From CAYOEV01 sp964403075 (GTDB lineage: Bacteria > Bacteroidota > Bacteroidia > Cytophagales > Cyclobacteriaceae), in contig CAYOEV010000039.1 of the NCBI GenBank assembly GCA_964403075.1, positions 1 to 14,409 on the forward strand: DNA of 14,409 nt, written 5' to 3'. Shown piece after piece: positions 6,840 through 14,287 of the stretch; the stretch's first letter is position 1; each line of letters opens with the position of its first letter. The translations under genes and the position numbers were made by a program. Below the pieces are notes generated by a model. That model saw only the letters and a list, made by a program, of their open reading frames with translations, did not search any database and was not told the origin of the DNA.

Positions 6840-7213
6840 ATGGTAATTTTACTTGATTATGTGGTTGAAGATCCAAAAAAGGTCTACAACCAAGGTCTAC
6901 AATTTAATCTCCCTTTGAATGTAGTAATTAATTTTTTTAATTATAATCTTGCAACTAAAAACTATAATAATACCTTGCATCGATGGATTAAATATCCACA
7001 TCCAATAGTGAGGCAATTGGCCCGTTCGATTTATTCAAAAAAAACCACGAATTGGCTATATCAGACATTTCGTAGGCATAATACGAGAATATTGAAACAG
7101 AAGCAGCAAAGCACAGAGCAAAAAAAAGAATACTGTCTATGTATTCAGATGAAATTGATAGCACGGCTCAGCTTTTAAATATTAAATTGTCTCATTGGAA
7201 AGAAATAAATTAA
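6840..7213 (+). pseudogene. Frameshifted C-terminal remnant of a sulfotransferase-like gene
   Basis: Frame one (6840-7127) encodes VILLDYVVEDPKKVY, like the (Y/D)DYxxDPxxVL segment of PAPS-dependent sulfotransferases, then a basic region with PHPIVRQLARSIY and KKTTNWLYQTFRR. In this frame the reading continues to a stop at 7178 with unlikely sequence. Shifting by one base at the eight-A run (7120-7127) restores KKRILSMYSDEIDSTAQLL and then NIKLSHWKEIN, ending at 7213. That is the typical C-terminal pattern (Y..DI..L..LL...LSHW) of this family. One extra A would join the two halves. The N-terminal PAPS-binding part is absent. Either this is a decayed gene, or the homopolymer count is an assembly error in a gene that is already truncated. 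The match is by recognition of family pattern, without a search. Confidence 0.6.
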
Positions 7214-7223
7214 ACATGTCGGT

Positions 7224-8390
7224 GTGAATTTTTCTCTTGCAGTTCCTATTTTATATATCATTCCGAGCTTAAAACCTGGTGGAGCTGAATATCAAATCAT
7301 TCATCAGGTTAATTTCCTTCAGCGGCAAGGGGTAGCGGTCAATTTGGTGGTTTTGAGCCATCACGTGGACTTAATTGGGCATCTGAAAATGCCTTCAGAA
7401 AATATTCATGTTTTAGGCATAAGAGGAATAGGAACATTAGGTATTAAGTCATTGATCAAAACACCGTCAGCACTTATCCGTTTAGCTTGCGTATTGAAGA
7501 AGATTCAACCGGATGTAGTGGTATCTATTCTTCCGCTCAGTCATTTACTAGGCCGCTTGCATCAATGGTTTTATCATGCTGGGTACAAGCATTGGTGTTA
7601 CCACCGTTCTATGCAGTTCGAGGCCAACCCGCTGAACACCTGGTCGAAAAAACTGTTTCACCAATTCAATCAATGGCTATCCCGGCGGTACGATCATGGT
7701 CATCTTTTTATCTCGGCAGCGGTGAAAGAAAACATTGGCGCACACCTACCCATTCGGAACGGTCATGTGCTATATAACGCGGTACCGGAGAGGCAGGTAG
7801 ATAAACGTGCAGCGGAAGAATTTCTACATCAGAAGCACTTTGTCAAAGCCCGCTACCACATCGTGATACCGGGTCGTTTGCATCCGGCCAAAGGACACCT
7901 GTTTTTTTTGGACGCCGTAGCAAATTACCTGCGTCGTTTGTCTCCCGAGGAGATACAGGTAGTGATAGTGGGTGGCGGAGGGTTGGAAGGTCAAATTAAG
8001 GATCGTGTGCGCGCCTTGGATTTAGGTCGGTTCATTTGCCTCACTGGCTACGTGGACAATGAAGTGATGCTTTCCTATTTTAAGTGGGCCGACCTCGTTT
8101 GCATCCCATCTATCAACGAAGGCTTTGGCAACGTCGCCATTGAAGCCCTTAGTCAGGGGGCTACGGTGCTGGCCTCCAATACGGGCGGACTGCCGGAGAT
8201 CATCCGCCATGGCGAGAACGGGTTTTTGTTCGAAAGAGAAAATGGTGAGGACTTGCTGGAAAAGCTGGAGATGCTGTACACGCAGAAAGTGAAACTGGAC
8301 CCTGTTGGGTTGGTGGCCGACTACCGGGCCCGATTTACCCTGGAGGCGCAGGTGGACCGGCTATTGGCAATTTTAAAAGAAACCAGTTAG
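7224..8390 (+). CDS. GT4-family glycosyltransferase (388 aa)
   Basis: This is a GT-B fold family 4 retaining glycosyltransferase, likely acting on the same lipid-linked oligosaccharide. The N-terminal domain opens with ILYIIPSLKPGGAEYQ (residues 9-24), with the acceptor-side glycine loop. The C-terminal domain has VIPGRLHPAKGH (214-225; Arg218 and Lys223 for the donor phosphates), the VIVGGGGLEGQIKD segment, and the EX7E motif in NEGFGNVAIEALSQG (Glu299/Glu307), followed by SNTGGLPEII. The start is GTG at 7224; the nearby ATG (7216) is out of frame, and there is no clear Shine-Dalgarno. GC rises along the gene, about 38% near 7261-7320 and 55% near 8101-8160, so a recombination junction may fall inside it. 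It is convergent with the CHAT gene, with 91 bases between them and no clear terminator. Confidence 0.9.
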   Translation: MNFSLAVPILYIIPSLKPGGAEYQIIHQVNFLQRQGVAVNLVVLSHHVDLIGHLKMPSENIHVLGIRGIGTLGIKSLIKTPSALIRLACVLKKIQPDVVVSILPLSHLLGRLHQWFYHAGYKHWCYHRSMQFEANPLNTWSKKLFHQFNQWLSRRYDHGHLFISAAVKENIGAHLPIRNGHVLYNAVPERQVDKRAAEEFLHQKHFVKARYHIVIPGRLHPAKGHLFFLDAVANYLRRLSPEEIQVVIVGGGGLEGQIKDRVRALDLGRFICLTGYVDNEVMLSYFKWADLVCIPSINEGFGNVAIEALSQGATVLASNTGGLPEIIRHGENGFLFERENGEDLLEKLEMLYTQKVKLDPVGLVADYRARFTLEAQVDRLLAILKETS

Positions 8391-8481
8391 CGCGTTACAT
8401 AGCGCGGTAATCTACATTTGATCCATTAGTACTTGACTTGTTCTTCTTCTAAAATACTTCTTCCGAAAACTCCGGTCAGGC

Positions 8482-11172
8482 CTAGTTGCCCACCAGAAAA
8501 AAGGCACTCCAGTAATAGGGCGCAGCCAATTTTTCCTGACTGATCAGGCCAAGCTTGGCTTGTCTGAGCGCGGCGTGGTACCCTGACTTTTGGTTTGTAT
8601 ACGCAGTCGTGTAAAAATCAATCATGAGCTGAGACGTCGCCTCATCCGACACTTTCCAGAGCGATAAGATCAGGTTATTGGCACCCGCATACATAAAGGC
8701 TCTCCCGAGCCCAATCACACCCTCCCCTTTGCTGTATTTCCCCAAACCCACCTCACAAGCGGAGAGCGTGACCAAATCGGCATTCAATTGAAGGTTGTAG
8801 ACTTCCCCCGCGAATAAGTCGCCGTCTTCGGATCCTTTCCGGCCTAAACTCACATAAGACAAGTCTGGATTCACTTCGTCTACCCTTCCGTGCGTAGCCA
8901 AATGAATGATGGCGTAATCCTCGAGCTTCCCAGATTTAATTTCTTCTTCATTGGCTTGCGCTCTCAGGAAAATATTTACCGCATAGTCGTTCTGCGTGGA
9001 GACCCGCGCTATTTCATTTGCTTCCTTTTCCGTTGCCGGGAGATTGGCCTGCCGTTGAAATTCCACGGGCGCCAGTAGGGCGATCTCTTTGTTTTCATTT
9101 TTTACTTTCAGGCTGTTTTGATACCACAGTGTGGCAGAATACGCATAGCTAAAAGCATATTCCCTGACCAAATAAGGTAACTCGGTGTAATTCTTTTTCT
9201 GGTAATTGACCTTTTTAGCCAGTAGCGACTCCATGGGCAGTGCCGTGAGTCGGCCATCTTGAACCACCACCACATGTTCAAAGGAATTTTTCAATTTAGA
9301 GGGGAACAACTCTTTATACAGTTGGTGAGCCAGGTCTACGTAATATTCCTTTACTTGGAATCGGACGGTATTTCTAAGTCCGTTAATGAGGGCATCCAAA
9401 CGATCGTTTTTCGCAAGGCTGGTCAGCGCTACCTTTTTGCGGCTGATTGTAAACACATAGACTTCTCTTTCAGTGATCATGTATTCCAGGACAACCGTTT
9501 CCGGGTTCAGCGTACTTTGAAGTGCTGAAAGCGCAACCGGGCGGATACTGTACTTCAGATTAAAATAGTTGGCATAATTGCTCTCCAGATTTTGCTGCAG
9601 GGCTTCGTAGGTTCTGTTCAACTCAAATAGTCTTTCCTTGGCATCAGTTGCGCCCGCTGCGGGTCTCAACGCCATTTGTTGTTCAAGAAAGCTGATCTCC
9701 CGACGGATGTCTTTTTCCTGCTGTAACAGGGAATCCGGTATGCCACTGAAGGCTTTTATCTTGCTGTCATTGATCGATTCGAGCAGCACAATCCCTTTGG
9801 CTTTCTCCGAGAAATAGAAAGCCCTGGCGTAGTATTTATGGGATTGTTGAGTTTCAACTGAGAGGAAGTAACAAAGCGAGACTGCCTCCTGATAGATCTG
9901 GGAGGAAATGGTGCCGAGCAGCAATTTGTCTTTCTTACTGCTGGCGCTTTGTCTCACCACATTGAGTACAGAATCGGCCGTTTCCAGGGCAGCCATGGCG
10001 TTCTGAAGGTCTCTGATCCTAATGGTTTTAGCGACGTACTGTTGGCGCAGCAATTTGGATTTGTTCAGTAAACTCGATAAAAAAGTCTTCCAACTGATGT
10101 AATCACTTACTGGCGGATTCTCCTCGACAATGATACTTTCAAATCCTTCACTGTTCGCGATCAAAGCATCCTGAACACTGATCAACCCATCCTCGAAATT
10201 GCCATTTTTTAGGTGGCTGGTGGCTATCAGATTCCATGTATTGGCAATTTCGGGGTGTCTGACTCCATACAACTCCTGGTACATGGCCAGCGCCTCCTGG
10301 AAGTATTGCAGGGAGGCTTCATATTCACCCCTTTCCTGAGCTACTCGCCCCAGGTTGTTGAGCATGTAGGCCTTGCTCGCATGGTTTTGGTTCGGATATA
10401 TGGCTTCCCAGATTGCTTTTGACTCTTGAAAATAGTTTTGGGCCAAATCGAGCGCACCGTTGTCAAAGTGGACGAGGCCGAGGTTGCTGAGCAATAGGGC
10501 ATTTTTAGCATGGATTTCAGGATAGTATTGTTGGTAGTGATCCAAGGCCATTTGATAGTAATTGAGTGACGTATTGAAATCGATATCCTGATAAATCAAT
10601 CCCAAATCGTTGTAAGCAGTGCCGAGCTCAGCCGTCTCCAATTCCTCATTGATCAAAATGCTCTTCTCCAGGTATTCCAACGCCAGGTTGCTGTTGCCCT
10701 CCTCCCATAAAATGATTCCGAGTAGATTGTAATTCCTGGCAAGCAGCATCGGGTACTGCTGCTCAGAAACGGCCGCAATGTTGGCTTTGACTGTTTCCTC
10801 AGCTAAATCGTACTTTCCCAGATTGAATTGTGCATCGGCTATGTAGTATTGATTCTGAACACGCCAGTAATCCGGTTGATCAGATAATCTTTCCGCCTCC
10901 AGAATATTCCTTTGTAGGAGCCCGATGCCCTGATCCCATTTATTGATTTTAATAAGACAATGCCCTGTGAGGGTTTTGCTCAACAGGTAATCTTCGATGG
11001 AAACGTCTTTTAACTCCCTGTTGGCGCGCTCCAGATAGTCCAGCGCTTCGTTGTATTTTGAATTTTCAAGTGCCTCAATACCCGATTGTAAAGGGTTGGA
11101 TTGCGCAAGGACTAACATTTCTGCGGTGAGCAGAAAGAGGGTACACATGAAAATTCTGTTGTACGGTTCCAT
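8482..11172 (-). CDS. Secreted TPR-CHAT domain protein (896 aa)
   Basis: This is a predicted caspase-like cysteine peptidase (CHAT: caspase HetF associated with TPRs). An N-terminal hydrophobic segment (residues 9-23, ending VLA-QS) looks like a signal peptide, so it probably acts in the periplasm or outside. Tetratricopeptide-like helical repeats fill about 30-340 (for example NYNLLGIILWEEGN, YNDLGLIYQD, LLSNLGLVHFDNGALDLAQNYF, NNLGRVAQERGEYEASLQYF). A helical linker with coiled-coil character follows (about 375-535). The CHAT domain spans about 600-896. It has the catalytic His in IIHLATHG (His761) and Cys in VTLSACEVG (Cys806), then GEGVIGLGRAFMYAGANNLILSLW and the closing PYYWSAFFLVG. All expected catalytic residues are present. 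Its start overlaps the stop of the upstream barrel gene by one base (TGATG), so the two are cotranscribed and probably coupled. The target is unknown. Confidence 0.88.
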   Translation of the reverse strand: MEPYNRIFMCTLFLLTAEMLVLAQSNPLQSGIEALENSKYNEALDYLERANRELKDVSIEDYLLSKTLTGHCLIKINKWDQGIGLLQRNILEAERLSDQPDYWRVQNQYYIADAQFNLGKYDLAEETVKANIAAVSEQQYPMLLARNYNLLGIILWEEGNSNLALEYLEKSILINEELETAELGTAYNDLGLIYQDIDFNTSLNYYQMALDHYQQYYPEIHAKNALLLSNLGLVHFDNGALDLAQNYFQESKAIWEAIYPNQNHASKAYMLNNLGRVAQERGEYEASLQYFQEALAMYQELYGVRHPEIANTWNLIATSHLKNGNFEDGLISVQDALIANSEGFESIIVEENPPVSDYISWKTFLSSLLNKSKLLRQQYVAKTIRIRDLQNAMAALETADSVLNVVRQSASSKKDKLLLGTISSQIYQEAVSLCYFLSVETQQSHKYYARAFYFSEKAKGIVLLESINDSKIKAFSGIPDSLLQQEKDIRREISFLEQQMALRPAAGATDAKERLFELNRTYEALQQNLESNYANYFNLKYSIRPVALSALQSTLNPETVVLEYMITEREVYVFTISRKKVALTSLAKNDRLDALINGLRNTVRFQVKEYYVDLAHQLYKELFPSKLKNSFEHVVVVQDGRLTALPMESLLAKKVNYQKKNYTELPYLVREYAFSYAYSATLWYQNSLKVKNENKEIALLAPVEFQRQANLPATEKEANEIARVSTQNDYAVNIFLRAQANEEEIKSGKLEDYAIIHLATHGRVDEVNPDLSYVSLGRKGSEDGDLFAGEVYNLQLNADLVTLSACEVGLGKYSKGEGVIGLGRAFMYAGANNLILSLWKVSDEATSQLMIDFYTTAYTNQKSGYHAALRQAKLGLISQEKLAAPYYWSAFFLVGN

Positions 11173-12161
11173 CAGAACTTATATTTGGCAGCCAGCGTAA
11201 TTACCGACGTTTTTAACAGTCCATCTGGGTTTACTTCTTTGCTCAGAAGCGTGTGGCCATAAAAAAGCTTGACAGTCAGGAACGCATTAAAACTGTATCC
11301 TCCACCCGCAATACCCGTAAGCGACAGACCTCTTGAGTCATTCAGCAGCTCTCGCTCCCCGGCACTGTTGGTTACCTCGTCAGCGGTAAACCTGAACACC
11401 GGCATGGCACCAATAAAATAGTTGATTCTTCCGTATCTAAAGTTGCGCTCCAGTCGAATCATGAGGTCGGCGCCACGTTGATAATCCACGGAACGATCAT
11501 ATCTTTCGGCTTGATTTTCCCGTTCGGTACCCACCCACGCTTCGGGGGCAAATTGATTGTCAGTGCGCGTGTTGAAAGCAGGCGCCTGATATCCGATACC
11601 CAGCAACCATTTTTGATCGATGTAGGAAGCCCCCACGATCAGGTCATTGGTTCCCAGGCTTGGAGAGTAGTACAGAGGCAATGGCAAGCCGTCGGGAGTA
11701 GCCAGATTGGTGCTGGACCGGGGAATTTTCGTCCCGATGGTGGCATTGATTGAGTAATCTCTTTCTTTCACCAAAGTGCGGGTGAAGGCCAGGTAAACAT
11801 CCCCAACCCCCTGCGTATTGGCCAAAGGTCCGTTTACCCATACATAAGGCAATCTGATTTGGAATTGGTTTTTCTCGCCCAGGCTGAAAGAGGCGTCCAA
11901 AGTGGTCGCATGAATTTCTTCTCCAAGACCCGAATAAGCAAGCAGTTGGTTGATTTCTACGTAGTTAAATTTCAACTGCTTGACATGGGAAAAATTCTGA
12001 TCTGCCTTTAACGCACCCATCGTACAAAAGCCAGCGCTGCTGCATCCCTGGGCATGTGCCTTTGAATGGGCTAAGAATAGGGAGAGGCCCAAAGCGAACG
12101 GTGCAGCCGCTTTGGCCCATTGATGAATTAATTGAGCAGGTGTGCGCAAGTTGAGATTCAT
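11172..12161 (-). CDS. Putative outer-membrane beta-barrel protein (329 aa)
   Basis: The protein begins with a basic N-region and hydrophobic core (about residues 18-31), and a likely signal peptidase I site after AHSKAHA (37). The mature chain starts QGCSSAGFCTMGA, with two close cysteines (40 and 46) that could form a disulfide. The rest is an alternating hydrophobic/polar, Tyr/Gly-rich pattern of beta strands (for example FQIRLPYVWVNG, GVGDVYLAFTRTL, WLLGIGYQAPAF, INYFIGAMPVFRF, GIAGGGYSFNAFLTVKLFYG). It ends in AAKYKF, a terminal Phe as in BAM-assembled barrels. No plug or TonB box is seen. Specific function is unknown. The one-base overlap with the CHAT gene implies a functional pair. 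The first ATG is used because the signal peptide begins properly there. Confidence 0.75.
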   Translation of the reverse strand: MNLNLRTPAQLIHQWAKAAAPFALGLSLFLAHSKAHAQGCSSAGFCTMGALKADQNFSHVKQLKFNYVEINQLLAYSGLGEEIHATTLDASFSLGEKNQFQIRLPYVWVNGPLANTQGVGDVYLAFTRTLVKERDYSINATIGTKIPRSSTNLATPDGLPLPLYYSPSLGTNDLIVGASYIDQKWLLGIGYQAPAFNTRTDNQFAPEAWVGTERENQAERYDRSVDYQRGADLMIRLERNFRYGRINYFIGAMPVFRFTADEVTNSAGERELLNDSRGLSLTGIAGGGYSFNAFLTVKLFYGHTLLSKEVNPDGLLKTSVITLAAKYKF

Positions 12162-12585
12162 GCTATTTAGGTTTTGGTAACATTAAGCTGCAATGCGTTG
12201 GTTCGGCTGCTTCTTCCACCACCTTGTACGTGAAAGTAGGGGCAAAGGTCTACTACGCCAATCAATAGGCGAGGATTGAAGCAACTGAGCTACTCTAATC
12301 ATTGCCAATGAGAATTTGGGGTAAGCAGCATCTTTACAGTCATTTTACTCGATGTTTAGTTAAGGGCCCTGGACTTCCTGTTAATCGGGTCCGTGAATCT
12401 TTTCCTGTATGCAACGACACCAGGCTGCTGAATATTGATAAAAGGAAGGATTAAAATTCAGCATCAAGGATCGTGACCATGGGGAGTACTATAAACTGTT
12501 GTGCTCCCAGAGGTCTGAATCATCGTTTCTGGCTCCATTGGTTTGGATGATCATCCATTGGTCCGGTTCAACTTAATTCTTAAAA
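12162..12585. other. Divergent intergenic region between the CHAT operon and the AbiE pair
   Basis: About 450 bases separate the divergent gene starts (12161 and 12616). No coding-like frame is visible. An imperfect hairpin GGGAGTAC/GTGCTCCC (12482-12508, 7 of 8 bases pairing, 11-base loop) lies in the middle. CCATTGGT occurs directly repeated at 12535-12542 and 12555-12562, bracketing a perfect palindrome. I found no exact TAnnTTTG promoter element for either direction, so promoters must be degenerate or use another sigma factor. Confidence 0.5.
12544..12557. promoter_or_regulatory. Perfect 14-bp palindrome between direct repeats, possible operator
   Basis: TGGATGATCATCCA is a perfect palindrome, bracketed by two copies of CCATTGGT (12535-12542 and 12555-12562). 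It lies about 60-70 bases upstream of the antitoxin start. AbiEi proteins are known to repress their own promoter by binding inverted repeats, so an operator role is plausible but only inferred. Confidence 0.4.
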
Positions 12586-12598
12586 TTGTTAATTTTAA
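12580..12598. promoter_or_regulatory. Inverted repeat directly upstream of the antitoxin start, possible operator
   Basis: TTAAAATT (12580-12587) and AATTTTAA (12591-12598) are perfect 8-base arms around GTT. The element ends 17 bases before the chosen TTG start and abuts the Shine-Dalgarno. A bound repressor would block transcription, and the folded RNA could sit beside the ribosome site. Its AT-only arms make chance occurrence more likely than for a mixed sequence. Confidence 0.45.
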
Positions 12599-12615
12599 CA
12601 AAAAAAGGAAACGAA

Positions 12616-13233
12616 TTGAACTATCATACTTTCAGAGAGCGATTGGACCAAAATGGTTTATTCTCGATCGGCGATATCAAAAAGTCATTCCCAGACTTTG
12701 ATTCGCGTAGGTTAGTAGAATGGCAAAGTAAGGGTTACATCAGGAAAATCATTAACCGTTGGTATCTCTTTGCTGATGTACTTGTGGATGAGCCTATGAG
12801 ATTTCGGATTGCCAATCGCATTTACCACCCCGCTTATATTTCCATGGAATCTGCTCTCGAATATTACCATTTAATACCCGAGGCGGTTTTCACAACTACT
12901 TCGCTATCGACCAATAAAACGATTGTTTTTGATACCCCTGCAGGAGCCTATGCTTACAGTCGTGTGAAACCCGCATTATTCTTTGGTTACCAGATTGTCG
13001 AACGGCATGGATTTCCGGTCAAAATAGCTGAACCGGAAAAGCTGCTGCTCGATTACTTGTATCTCAACACGCACATAAAATCAGAAAAAGAGATAATGGG
13101 TATGCGACTCAATCAGGAAAGGCTACGAGAACTGTTGCACCTGGATAAATTCCATCAATACCTCAGGCTATTTCATAGCAAAGCACTAACCAAAAGGAGT
13201 ATGATTTTATTAGAACACATGGAGGTATGTTGA
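12616..13233 (+). CDS. abiEi: AbiEi-type antitoxin / transcriptional repressor (205 aa)
   Basis: This is the antitoxin of a type IV toxin-antitoxin pair: it neutralises the toxin's effect without forming a stable complex and usually represses its own operon. Residues 1-55 form a winged-helix-like domain (GLFSIGDIKKSFPDFDSRRL, then VEWQSKGYIRKIINRWYLF). The larger C-terminal part carries family landmarks: HPAYISMESALEYYHLIPE (71-89), the FGYQIV strand region (123-128), and IAEPEKLLLDYLYL (137-150). I start at TTG 12616, with AGGA six bases upstream. An earlier in-frame TTG (12586) lies inside the inverted repeat and gives an unnatural N-terminus. It overlaps the toxin gene by 7 bases. Recognition is by family pattern and by its toxin partner. 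Confidence 0.8.
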   Translation: MNYHTFRERLDQNGLFSIGDIKKSFPDFDSRRLVEWQSKGYIRKIINRWYLFADVLVDEPMRFRIANRIYHPAYISMESALEYYHLIPEAVFTTTSLSTNKTIVFDTPAGAYAYSRVKPALFFGYQIVERHGFPVKIAEPEKLLLDYLYLNTHIKSEKEIMGMRLNQERLRELLHLDKFHQYLRLFHSKALTKRSMILLEHMEVC

Positions 13234-14012
13234 GCCTTGATCAAATAGAAAAGTACTATCCCGATCATCTGAAGGGGTTCAAACGATTCATCATTCGTGA
13301 ATATTTGCAATACAAGATCCTAGAAATCGTTTTTGATCATAGCACCTTAAGTGAAAAGTTATGCTTTTTGGGGGATACCTGTTTACGATTGGTGCATGAC
13401 AATACCCGTTTCTCAGAAGACCTGGATTTTGATAATTTCAATCTCACTGAGCAGGACTTTATGTCTATTTCGGCAGTGATAGAAAAGAATTTGAAGAAGG
13501 AGGGACATACGATAGAAATCAAGCATACATACAAAGGGGCCTTTCATTGCCATATCAGATTCCCCGGGCTGCTTTTTCATGAAGGCTTAAGTGGATATAA
13601 AGAAGAGAAAATTCTTATTCAGCTGGACACCGAACCTCAGCATTTTGAATTTGAACCTGATCGGTACTTACTCAACAAGTTCGACGTGTTTACGGAAATA
13701 AGGACGACCCCACCGGATATATTACTTGCCCAAAAGTTTTACGCCATTCTCAACCGGAGAAGAGCTAAGGGGAGAGACTTTTTTGATGTGGTCTTTCTGT
13801 TAGGCAAAGGAATCACCCCTAATTATGATTATTTACAGCTCAAACAAGGCATCCACGATCCCGAGTCATTGAGGGGAGCCCTGCTGGGGCATTGTCAATC
13901 GTTGAATATGTTTGAAATGGCCAAAGACGTGGCCCCCTTTCTTTTTAATGCCAAAGAAGAAAAGAGCGTGAGACTCTTCGTGGAATATATGAAACAGGCC
14001 AAGCTGAAATAA
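13227..14012 (+). CDS. abiEii: AbiEii-type nucleotidyltransferase toxin (261 aa)
   Basis: This is a DNA polymerase-beta-like nucleotidyltransferase toxin; related AbiEii/MenT toxins inhibit growth by transferring nucleotides to RNA or proteins involved in translation. The motifs are in order: the N-terminal helix FIIREYLQYKILEIVF (21-36), motif I/II in FLGDTCLRL and TRFSEDLDFD (Asp65/Asp67), a third acidic position in KILIQLDTEP (Asp134), and the C-terminal LAQKFYAILNRRRAKGRDFFD (Lys170, Arg183-Asp184, Asp187). The usual GGT of motif I is GDT here, a small departure. The metal-binding DLD is intact, so activity is expected. ATG 13227 overlaps the antitoxin stop by 7 bases. GGAGG at 13221-13225 is only one base away, so the adjacent TTG (13230) might be the true start, which would change the protein by one residue. 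Confidence 0.85.
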   Translation: MLSLDQIEKYYPDHLKGFKRFIIREYLQYKILEIVFDHSTLSEKLCFLGDTCLRLVHDNTRFSEDLDFDNFNLTEQDFMSISAVIEKNLKKEGHTIEIKHTYKGAFHCHIRFPGLLFHEGLSGYKEEKILIQLDTEPQHFEFEPDRYLLNKFDVFTEIRTTPPDILLAQKFYAILNRRRAKGRDFFDVVFLLGKGITPNYDYLQLKQGIHDPESLRGALLGHCQSLNMFEMAKDVAPFLFNAKEEKSVRLFVEYMKQAKLK

Positions 14013-14287
14013 ATGTAAGTGTCAAAATTGTACCGAAGCAGAAAGGGGGGGTCATAAATCCCGGTTTTTCTTTTTAAACCCCTCCCGGTCTACGGTCCAC
14101 CAAATTTTCCTTTTCACCTTTCCAATAAAACCATAGGCGCCTTTGTTGGCGTGGGGGAATTCAAGAGATCAAAAAAATAGTTGTAATTGGAATAGCAGGT
14201 CAGCAAATAAGTCTGCCGCTAGGTATTTATTTCACATCCGTTCGATGGGGCGGATTGGGTGATAGCGTGCTGGTAAGCTGGCCCTCA
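14013..14287. other. Non-coding gap between the AbiE pair and a second CHAT gene
   Basis: No convincing gene is seen. A weak GGG...CCC stem followed by GGTTTTTCTTTTT (about 14045-14076) could terminate the plus-strand toxin transcript, but the stem is short. A stop-to-stop minus-strand stretch of 37 codons (14055-14165) has protein-like composition but no start codon. Confidence 0.4.

Noticed and set aside
8391..8481. GCGCG repeats (8391-8412) considered as a bidirectional terminator between convergent genes
   Set aside because: The stem is only about 4 bp and no T-run follows, so it cannot be supported as a terminator.
12040..12060. Cys40 of the barrel-like protein considered as a lipoprotein attachment site
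   Set aside because: The preceding residues (AHAQG) do not fit a lipobox, while a signal peptidase I site after AHA fits well.
12260..12310. Stretch containing GCAACTGAGCTACTCT considered as a tRNA fragment
   Set aside because: No acceptor stem, anticodon arm or T-loop could be assembled around it.
12586..12615. Earlier in-frame TTG start for the antitoxin
   Set aside because: It lies within the inverted repeat and lacks a ribosome site. The TTG at 12616 has AGGA at proper spacing and gives a family-like N-terminus.
14052..14165. Minus-strand stop-to-stop stretch of 37 codons with protein-like sequence (for example GAYGFIGKVKRKIWW)
   Set aside because: It has no start codon and no recognisable family, and it is short. 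It may be a relic or chance.
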